Assembly (NCBI GenBank): GCA_020718125.1
Contig: DYDC01000001.1
Coordinates: 1-44,668, forward strand
Reading direction: 5' to 3'
DNA: 44,668 nucleotides
Origin: Methylacidiphilum sp.
GTDB lineage: Bacteria; Verrucomicrobiota; Verrucomicrobiia; CAIQCK01
The notes beneath the pieces are model-generated. The model was not told where the DNA came from. It made no database searches and saw only the letters and a program-made list of their open reading frames with translations. The translations under genes were made by a program, and so were the position numbers. This document shows positions 39,214-44,668 of this stretch, one piece after another (the first letter of the stretch is position 1; each line of letters begins with the position of its first letter).

Positions 39214-40101
39214 TCAGCAAAAGTTGCCAGCCGGCGAAACGCTTTTTGTTTCTCGCTCAGTTCGAGCTTGGTCGTGTTCAGCGTTTCCCGCAGGAACTCG
39301 ATGCTCTGGTCATAAACTTCGCGGTTTACCGGATACGGATGACCGTCTTTGCCGCCGTGGGCGAAGCTGAAACGGGCCGGGTCGCGCCAACTGGGGGCGG
39401 TGCCGTAAAGTAGTTCGCTGATGAGAGCGAGGGCGCGCAAAGTTTTCGGCCCGACGCCGGGGAGTGACAGGAGTTGCTCGAAGGACTGTGGCGCGGTTTC
39501 GTAGGTTTGAAGCAGGATGCGATGAAGGCGGTCGGGGTTGATGTCCGCGATGCGTATCGGATGGCGGCGAGGCTGGGTTAGTTCGAAACCGGGCAGCGCG
39601 GGCGTAGAGTGGGCCGTGCGTCTCGCACGGCTTGTCGCTGATGATTGGCCGTGCGGGACGCACGGCCCACTCTGTTCAAGTTCCTTCATCAGCGCGTCAG
39701 GCTGCTCGCGGGTCACAGTCACGCTTGCTTGACGAGTCGCATCACTCTCCGCCGCCACAAGGTTCAGCGTCGCTTGTCCGCGCTGGTCACAGCAGACGGC
39801 GGCGTGAGGCTCGTTGACAAAGTTCTGCACGTTGTCGCCGAGCCAAGGGTAGCGGCGGGCGTATTTGCCGGTCGCGTTCATGCCTTGCTGGACTACGGCC
39901 CAATAGCCGCTCGACGTGAACAGAAAACAGTGGTGATAGAGGTCGTAGCCGTCCTGCACGGCAGCAGAGTCCACCTTTGCAGCGAGTTTACTCGCGTAAA
40001 CCAATTCCATCGGACTGCGGCTGAGCGCGTAACAATGCGCCTCGATCTCCGACGGTGTCTTGCGCGAGGTGGCGCCTTTGCCGCCGGCGACGCCGGTTTT
40101 C
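39204..40101 (-). pseudogene. 5'-truncated DUF763-family gene
   Basis: The frame matches the middle and C-terminal parts of DUF763 proteins: AGGKGATSRKTPSEI, LVYASKLAAKVDSAAVQDGYDLYHHCFLFT, WAVVQQGMNATGKYARRYPWL, and a helix-hairpin-helix-like LLSLPGVGPKTLRALALISELLYG. The N-terminal roughly 100 residues that begin the family are missing; the homology stops near 40101, shortly before ribE begins on the other strand. About 300 residues remain, including a REP pair (SGPCVPHGQSS). The 3' end overlaps ribD by ten bases, convergent. DUF763 function is unknown; it is likely a nucleic-acid-associated protein. Confidence 0.75.
39606..39673. repeat. REP pair in frame inside the DUF763 remnant
   Basis: Inverted arms with outer ends AGAGTGGG/CCCACTCT, stems GCCGTGC and loops GTCTC (left, plus strand) and GTCCC (right, minus strand). 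It closely matches the bioF element and is read in the same frame on the minus strand. Confidence 0.88.
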
Positions 40102-40157
40102 ACGCGGCAACGACAGGAGTCTGGACGCGACGAGTCGAGCCGACTATGCTTGCGGCC

Positions 40158-40754
40158 ATGTTTACAGGATTGGTTGAAGAGGCTGGCGAGGTCGTCAGCG
40201 TGAAACGCGGCAAGAAATCCACCGAGTTGACCGTGCGCGCGGCGCTGGTGCATCGAGGACTGCGGAAAGGCGACAGCCTCGCCGTCAACGGCGCCTGCCT
40301 GACCACGGTGCGCAAACGAGGCGCGTTGCTTGGCTTTGATGTGCTGGAGGAGACGCTCCGCGTTACGAATCTCCAATATGTTCGCCCCGGTGATGTGGTG
40401 AACCTGGAGCGGCCGATGCGGGCCGACGCACGGCTGGGCGGGCATTTTGTGCTCGGTCACGTGGATGGCGTCGGCATCATCCGTCGCTGGGAACAGTCCG
40501 GAAAGGACTGGGTTTTAGAGGTTGCGGCGCCGAAGGCGCTGATGCGCTACCTCATCTACAAAGGTTCGGTGGCTGTGGACGGCATCAGCCTTACGGTGGC
40601 CGATGTGGGCCGCGGCTGGATTCGGATTTGGATCATTCCCCATACGCGCGAAGTCACGAACCTCCGCCAGCGCGAAGCCGGCGAGCACGTGAACCTTGAA
40701 GCCGACGTGCTCGGCAAATACGTCGAGCAATTGCTGGCCCAAAGGACTCGTTGA
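40158..40754 (+). CDS. ribE: Riboflavin synthase (alpha chain)
   Basis: Dismutates two lumazines to riboflavin and the pyrimidine. MFTGLVEEAGEV is the diagnostic start. The two lumazine-binding repeats are visible: SLAVNGACLTTV, VNLERPMRADARLGGHFVLGHVDG and, in the second half, YLIYKGSVAVDGISLTVADV with IWIIPHTREVTNL. Length 198 is typical. It is separated from ribD by the antisense DUF763 remnant, about 940 bases, so it may not belong to the riboswitch-controlled transcript. Its stop overlaps the -35 box of the next gene. Confidence 0.95.
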   Translation: MFTGLVEEAGEVVSVKRGKKSTELTVRAALVHRGLRKGDSLAVNGACLTTVRKRGALLGFDVLEETLRVTNLQYVRPGDVVNLERPMRADARLGGHFVLGHVDGVGIIRRWEQSGKDWVLEVAAPKALMRYLIYKGSVAVDGISLTVADVGRGWIRIWIIPHTREVTNLRQREAGEHVNLEADVLGKYVEQLLAQRTR

Positions 40755-40780
40755 CATTGTCCGCTGCGTGAAGCTATTTT
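40751..40780 (+). promoter_or_regulatory. Promoter of the coiled-coil zinc-ribbon gene
   Basis: TTGACA at 40751-40756 and TATTTT at 40775-40780, spacing 18. The predicted start (about 40787) is three bases before the GTG start at 40790, and no Shine-Dalgarno sequence is seen, so the message may be leaderless. Confidence 0.6.
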
Positions 40781-40789
40781 CGCCACACT

Positions 40790-41527
40790 GTGTCACCTTC
40801 GATTGAGAAGTTATTGATAATTCAAGACCGCGACCGACGGGCGCTGCAACTCGACTTGGAACTCAAGCGCATACCGGGCGAGCGTGCGGAGGTTGAGGCC
40901 CGCGCCAAGGCCGCCACCACGCGGCTTGAGGAACTCAAGCTCAAGGCCAAGCAGGTCGAGTCCGAGCGCAAGGAACTGGAGAACCAGGTCGGGACCAAGC
41001 GGGAGCAGATCAACAAGTGGCGCGGACAGCAGCTTCAGACGAAGAAGAACGAGGAATATCAAACGCTGGCGCATGAAATCCAGAACGCCGAAAAAGAGAT
41101 ATTCAAGATCGAGGACAAAGAACTCGACCTGATGGACAAGGCCGAGAAAATTGCCGCGGAGATCAAGAAAGAGCAGCAGGTGCTCACGGAAGTGAACGCC
41201 GTGGCGCTGCGACAGCGGGACACGCTTGGCCAGCGCGAAACGGCGATGAAGGCCGAACTCGAAAAGCTCAAAGCCGAACGCGGCGCACTCTGCAAGGACG
41301 TGGACGAGTCCGTCATGTCGCGGTATGAGCGCATCATGCGGCACCGGAAAGATTCAGCGGTGGTGCCGGTCCAGCACGGCATTTGCGGCGGTTGCCACTT
41401 GCAGATTCCGCCGCAGGTGATGCACCAGGCCAAGAGCAGCGAGGAGATGGTCACTTGCGACCAATGCGGCCGGATTTTATATTGGTCGCGCGAATTTGAG
41501 CCGGCGGCGCAGACCGCCGCGCATTGA
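40790..41527 (+). CDS. Coiled-coil protein with C4 zinc ribbon (CT398/zf-RING_7 type)
   Basis: 245 residues. The region about 10-180 is a long antiparallel coiled coil rich in Lys, Glu and Ala, with the family stretch TKKNEEYQTLAHEIQNAEKEI. The C-terminus is a zinc ribbon with CGGCHLQIPP and CDQCGRILYW. The chlamydial relative CT398 has been linked to the RNA polymerase sigma-54 and type III secretion apparatus; the general bacterial role is unclear. Starts with GTG. rnpB follows immediately, a neighbourhood also seen in other bacteria. Confidence 0.88.
   Translation: MSPSIEKLLIIQDRDRRALQLDLELKRIPGERAEVEARAKAATTRLEELKLKAKQVESERKELENQVGTKREQINKWRGQQLQTKKNEEYQTLAHEIQNAEKEIFKIEDKELDLMDKAEKIAAEIKKEQQVLTEVNAVALRQRDTLGQRETAMKAELEKLKAERGALCKDVDESVMSRYERIMRHRKDSAVVPVQHGICGGCHLQIPPQVMHQAKSSEEMVTCDQCGRILYWSREFEPAAQTAAH
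41455..41483 (+). promoter_or_regulatory. Weak promoter candidate for rnpB
   Basis: TTGCGA (41455-41460) and TATATT (41478-41483) with 17 bases between lie inside the end of the zinc-ribbon gene. A transcript from here would need about 45 bases removed from its 5' end. Confidence 0.35.
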
Positions 41528-41534
41528 TCTTTTC

Positions 41535-41904
41535 GAAGGGGCGGATAGTCGCTGGCTTCGCTTCGGCGGGGCTGGAGGAAAGTCCGGACTCCATAGGGCA
41601 GGACGCCCCGTGAAAGCGGGGGAGCGCCGCTTCAAAGCGGCGTGACGGACAGTGCCACAGAGAACATACCGCCCCGATGTCGGCAACGGCGCCGGGGTAA
41701 GGGTGAAAAGGTGCGGTAAGAGCGCACCGGGCGCGCGAGCAATCGCCGCCGCATGGAAAACCCCGTCCGGAGCAAGACCGAATAGGGGACTGAGTGGCCC
41801 GCTCGTCGGTCCCGGGTATTGGTCGCATAGACAAATGACTGTCTGAATCCTGTGAGCCTTTGCGGGCCACGCAGGATAAACAAAATCCGGCTTACGGCCC
41901 CTTC
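41535..41904 (+). ncRNA. rnpB: RNase P RNA (bacterial class A)
   Basis: Catalytic RNA of RNase P, which trims tRNA 5' ends. P1 is GAAGGGGC/GCCCCTTC closing 41535-41904. Universally conserved parts are present: GGAGGAAAGTCCGGACTCC (P4 5' side, CR I), ACAGAGAACATACCGCC (CR II-III region), GGTAAGGGTGAAAAGGTGCGGTAAGAG-type core, AGCAA...CCGAATAGGGGA, and ACAAAATCCGGCTTA near the 3' end (CR V, P4 3' side). Length 370 is normal. Confidence 0.97.
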
Positions 41905-41917
41905 GAATTATTGAAAA

Positions 41918-41986
41918 TGGAGTGATGGAGTATTGGAGTGGTGAAGTCATGGGTTGATTGCGGCCCGATGCTCCAATACTCCATGA
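41918..41986. repeat. Octamer tandem repeat with inverted partner downstream of rnpB
   Basis: Units GGAGTGAT, GGAGTATT, GGAGTGGT, GAAGTCAT, GGGTTGAT (41919-41958) are followed by CTCCAATA, CTCCATGA (41971-41986), the reverse complement. ATGGAGTATTGGAG and CTCCAATACTCCAT could pair. It may serve as an rnpB terminator-like hairpin, though it has no U-tract. It resembles the heptamer arrays but with 8-base periodicity. Confidence 0.65.
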
Positions 41987-42010
41987 CGCCACGCCCGACG
42001 CGACAACGCC

Positions 42011-42664
42011 GTGCTCTACCCAATCTTCCTCGAACTCGCCGGCGCCGCCTGCGTCGTGGTCGGCGGCGGTCCGGTGGCACAACGTAAAGTGCAGTCTCTC
42101 TTGTCAGCCGGCGCTCGCGTGAAAGTCGTCGCGCTGACCGCCTCGGAACGGATCGAGTCTCTTGCCGCGGAGGGGAAATTAGAGTGGATAGGGGAGCTTT
42201 ACCGGCCGGATCATCTCGATGGCTCTCGGCTGGTCTTTGCTGCCACCGACGACCCGCAGCTCAACGCGCGCATTGCCGCCGATGCCCGGTCGCGCGATGC
42301 GCTGACCAATGTTGCCGAACCACCGGAGGCGGGCGACTTCATGGTGCCGGCGACCCTCAAGCGCGGCGACATCGTCCTGGCCATCTCCACCGGCGGCACC
42401 AGCCCGGCGCTGGCGAAGAAGCTGCGCCAGCAGTTGGAGGATGTCATTGGCGAGGAATACGGCGACTTGGCGAGGTTGCTGGGCGAACTGCGCCCGCTCG
42501 CGGAGCAGCAAATCAAGGCGCAGAACAAACGCCAGCAGTTCTACGAAGATGTCCTCAACTCCACCGTGCTGGATCTGCTCCGCGCCGGCAAGCACGACGA
42601 GGCCCGCCACCGATGCGAGAAACTGCTGGCGGGGTTGACGAAGCAGCCTGCCGCCCATGAATGA
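42011..42664 (+). CDS. Precorrin-2 dehydrogenase / sirohydrochlorin-forming protein (CysG-N/SirC-like)
   Basis: NAD-dependent oxidation of precorrin-2 to sirohydrochlorin for siroheme or cobalamin. LYPIFLELAGAACVVVGGGPVAQRKVQSLLSAGARVKVVAL is the Rossmann start (GGGPVAxRK). LVFAATDDPQLNARIAADA, NVAEPPEAGDFMVPATLKRGDIVLAISTGGTSPALAKKLRQQLE matches the family. Length 217 is that of the single-domain form. GTG is the likely start. A ccsA/hemX-like gene and hemA follow, a classic tetrapyrrole cluster; the CbiX-like gene at 11 kb could act on its product. Confidence 0.88.
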   Translation: MLYPIFLELAGAACVVVGGGPVAQRKVQSLLSAGARVKVVALTASERIESLAAEGKLEWIGELYRPDHLDGSRLVFAATDDPQLNARIAADARSRDALTNVAEPPEAGDFMVPATLKRGDIVLAISTGGTSPALAKKLRQQLEDVIGEEYGDLARLLGELRPLAEQQIKAQNKRQQFYEDVLNSTVLDLLRAGKHDEARHRCEKLLAGLTKQPAAHE

Positions 42665-43460
42665 CCGCGACTTCATCTTCTACGCGCTCTGGGTTTACGT
42701 TGGCGCGTTCCTTTATTCACTCTACCTCCTGCACGGCCGCGTCCGATGGGAGAGCCGCGCGCACAAGGCACTGGTCGCCATCGGCTGGCTGCTGCACAGC
42801 TATGGCCTCTACCTCCGCGCTCGCGCCATCAGCCACTGCCCGGTCACGAATCTGTTCGAAACGCTGATGTTCATCACGTGGGCGCTCGTGCTGGTGTATC
42901 TGGCAATGGGCGTGTTGTGGCGCGTGTCGTTGCTGGGCGAGTTCACGCTGCCGCTGGTGATCGCCTGTGTCGCGTCGGGGTTGATCCCGGCGTTTGACCA
43001 GCCGCGCGCCGAAGACATGATCCGCAACGTCTGGCTGAGCCTGCACGCGGCCATCGCCCTCCTCAGCTACGGCGCGCTCGCGCTGGCCGGCGTCACCGGC
43101 GCGATGTATCTGGCCCAGGAGCGGCAGCTCAAAGCGCGGCGGATGAACGGCATCTTCGCGCGACTGCCCGCCATTGAACAACTCGACAGCATCAACTACC
43201 GGCTGTTGATCGTCGGCTTCATCTTCCTGACCGTCGGCATCGTGTTCGGGTTCGTGCTCGGCGCGGTGCTGATGAAGCCTGACACGCCCAAGACGCTTTG
43301 GTCCCTGGTCGTGTGGCTGCTCTACGGCGGCCTGCTGGGCGCGCGGATGACCCACCGGCTGCGCGGACGGAAGATCGCCCTCGGCTCCATCGTCGCGATG
43401 GCGTTCGTGCTCGCGACGTTCTGGGGCGTCAACATGCTGTCGGCCCAGCACAAGTTCTGA
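42657..43460 (+). CDS. CcsA/HemX-family cytochrome c assembly membrane protein
   Basis: Polytopic membrane protein with about eight hydrophobic segments (FYALWVYVGAFLYSLYLL, LVAIGWLLHSYGLYL, TLMFITWALVLVYLAMGVLW, LSLHAAIALLSYGALALAGVTGAMYLA, LLIVGFIFLTVGIVFGFVLGAV, LWSLVVWLLYGGLLG, SIVAMAFVLATFWGVNML). His residues in LLHSYGLYL and LSLHAAIALLSYG fit haem-handling sites of the family, but no clear WWD motif is seen. It sits directly before hemA, where HemX proteins influence glutamyl-tRNA reductase or haem supply. It overlaps the preceding gene by eight bases. Confidence 0.85.
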   Translation: MNDRDFIFYALWVYVGAFLYSLYLLHGRVRWESRAHKALVAIGWLLHSYGLYLRARAISHCPVTNLFETLMFITWALVLVYLAMGVLWRVSLLGEFTLPLVIACVASGLIPAFDQPRAEDMIRNVWLSLHAAIALLSYGALALAGVTGAMYLAQERQLKARRMNGIFARLPAIEQLDSINYRLLIVGFIFLTVGIVFGFVLGAVLMKPDTPKTLWSLVVWLLYGGLLGARMTHRLRGRKIALGSIVAMAFVLATFWGVNMLSAQHKF

Positions 43461-43462
43461 TC

Positions 43463-44494
43463 ATGGCCATCGTCGTCGTCGGCATCAGCCACCAAAGCGC
43501 GCCCGTCGAGGTCCGGGAGCGCGTCGCGTTCAGCCCCGGCCAGTTCGCGGAGGCGTTCGCAACCCTCCGCGCCGAGCCGGGCGTCGCCGAAGGCCTGATC
43601 GTCTCGACATGCAACCGCATGGAAATCTACGGCGCAGGGGCCGACCCGGCGGCAGTCATCCGCGGCATCGAGGACTTCATCCACCGCTTCCACGAACTGG
43701 ACGCGCGTCTTGGCGAGGCAATCTACCGCTACGAGGAGCCGCGCAGCATCGAGCATCTGTTCCGCGTCGTGTCGGGGCTGGAGTCCATGGTGCTGGGCGA
43801 GACGGAAATCCTCGGCCAGATGAAGGAAGCCTATGATCGGGCGTTCGGGGCCAAGGCCACTGGCAAGACATTGAACCAGCTTTTCCAGCGCGCGTTCCAG
43901 GTCGCGAAGAAAATCCGCTCCCAGACCGCCATCGTCCGGGGCGCCGTCTCCGTCGGCACGGTCGCGGTGGAGCTTGCGGAGAAGATCTTCGGCGAGCTGG
44001 GCCAGTCGCAGGTGATGATCATCGGCGCGGGCGACACCAGCGAGAAGACGGCCCGCGCGCTGTTGAGCCGCGGCGCGAAGACGGTCATCGTCGCCAACCG
44101 AACCCACGAGCGCGCCGTGGCGCTCGCGGCGGAACTGGGCGGCCGTGCCGTCCGCTTCGAGGAGTTCCCGCGGGAATTCGCCCGTGCCGACATCGCGGTC
44201 AGCTCGACCGCCGCCCCGCACCACATCGTAACCCGCGACAAGGTCGCGGCGATGATGCCGGCCCGTCGGAATCGGCCGCTGTTCCTGATAGACCTCGCCG
44301 TGCCGCGCGACATTGAGCCGGCCGTCAACGACCTCGACAACGTCTATCTCTACAACATTGACGACCTCCAAAGCATCGCCGACGAGAACATGCGCGCGAG
44401 GCAGGAGGAGATCGCCAAGTGCGAGGAGATGGTGGCCGCCAACGTCGCCAAGTTCCGTGAATGGTTGAACCGCCAGCCGCCCAGTCTGCCGTAG
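43463..44494 (+). CDS. hemA: Glutamyl-tRNA reductase
   Basis: First committed step of C5-pathway tetrapyrrole synthesis: reduces Glu-tRNA to glutamate semialdehyde with NADPH. VVVGISHQSAPVEVRERVAF is the family start. Catalytic Cys50 is in LIVSTCNRMEIY; HLFRVVSGLESMVLGETEILGQ, QVAKKIRSQTAIVRGAVSVGTVAVEL and VMIIGAGDTSEKTARAL (NADPH Rossmann) follow, then FLIDLAVPRDIEPAV. Length 343 is slightly short: the family's C-terminal dimerisation helix is present only in part. ATG 43463 follows the preceding stop by two bases. Confidence 0.95.
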   Translation: MAIVVVGISHQSAPVEVRERVAFSPGQFAEAFATLRAEPGVAEGLIVSTCNRMEIYGAGADPAAVIRGIEDFIHRFHELDARLGEAIYRYEEPRSIEHLFRVVSGLESMVLGETEILGQMKEAYDRAFGAKATGKTLNQLFQRAFQVAKKIRSQTAIVRGAVSVGTVAVELAEKIFGELGQSQVMIIGAGDTSEKTARALLSRGAKTVIVANRTHERAVALAAELGGRAVRFEEFPREFARADIAVSSTAAPHHIVTRDKVAAMMPARRNRPLFLIDLAVPRDIEPAVNDLDNVYLYNIDDLQSIADENMRARQEEIAKCEEMVAANVAKFREWLNRQPPSLP

Positions 44495-44668
44495 TGGGCG
44501 GGCTGGTATGCATCTCTCTACGGCGCGAAGAGTGTTTTGGGGGAAGTAGTGCGCAGCGGAACCAGTTTCACAAGGCGTGTCTTGCCAGTAATACTATCTA
44601 GGGCGCAACTTGACACACGCGCCACGATCAAGTCCCAGAGGGACGGACGAGAATAGCCCGGCACTTTA
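44495..44668. other. Downstream end region with a partial palindromic repeat
   Basis: No gene is recognised in the last 174 bases. A GTCCC-AGA-GGGAC hairpin lies at 44632-44644, followed by AGCCCGGCACTTTA running off the edge, which would be the first half of a second palindrome. This looks like the beginning of another dispersed palindromic element cut by the window. Confidence 0.4.

Noticed and set aside
40102..40460. Upstream continuation of the DUF763 frame across ribE
   Set aside because: It is antisense to clear riboflavin synthase coding sequence and shows no DUF763 similarity.

Overview
The window is high-GC bacterial DNA, densely packed on both strands, and reads like a chromosomal segment of a Verrucomicrobiota-type organism. 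That placement is an inference. It rests on Tat-exported Gfo/Idh/MocA oxidoreductases, an Mpl-type ligase, futalosine-route menaquinone genes, a fragment of the hydrazine-synthase-like secreted family, and abundant small palindromic and heptameric repeats. No 16S rRNA is present to confirm it.

Layout. 0.1-5 kb: secreted glycoside-hydrolase-like protein, a Memo-family protein, a frameshifted CYTH gene, and ilvN closed by a small transposon-like element. 5.3-11.5 kb (minus strand): AraC regulator and CbiX-like chelatase, then a four-gene sugar-oxidation-like operon (two Tat-exported oxidoreductases, an exported xylose-isomerase-like TIM barrel, a UroD-family protein). 11.7-17.3 kb: truncated chlorite-dismutase-family gene, M3 peptidase, Nudix hydrolase, beta-propeller protein, MqnA/MqnD-type enzyme, nucleotidyltransferase with a small partner. 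17.3-24.8 kb: xylulokinase, an amidohydrolase (possible aminodeoxyfutalosine deaminase), an STN-like exported protein, bioF-bioA-bioD, and a VapBC-type pair. 24.8-29 kb: mpl, an FmdB-type zinc ribbon, two unknown genes, tRNA-Ser(GGA). 29-41.5 kb: recA; alaS; a promoter, FMN riboswitch and terminator controlling ribBA-ribH-nusB-PHP-ftsY-ribD; a truncated DUF763 gene; ribE; a coiled-coil zinc-ribbon protein. 41.5-44.7 kb: RNase P RNA, precorrin-2 dehydrogenase-like gene, ccsA/hemX-like gene, hemA.

The main discovery candidate is a mobile palindrome system living inside protein-coding genes. alaS carries a 590-bp element with perfect 24-bp terminal inverted repeats. It encodes a REP-associated tyrosine transposase (HUH motif and catalytic-type Tyr present) and lies in frame, so one open frame of 1096 codons reads AlaS-transposase-AlaS. 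Smaller REP-like palindromes, usually as inverted pairs with a GTAG, GGAG or GTGG head outside each hairpin, lie in frame inside bioF, bioA, ribD, ftsY and the DUF763 remnant. At four other gene ends (CYTH gene, araC-like, Nudix, beta-propeller) the TAG of the GTAG head is itself the stop codon. The alaS element and the bioF, DUF763 and ftsY copies share a GTCCC hairpin loop (one arm has GTCTC), which suggests one mobilising family. The arrangement recalls Rickettsia palindromic elements, but linked here to a candidate transposase.

A second repeat class is 7-bp tandem arrays (8-bp in one place) with several motifs. They contribute codons to the Memo, MqnA/D, bioD, mpl and recA genes and supply the xylB stop codon.

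All assignments come from reading the sequence. No database search was run.
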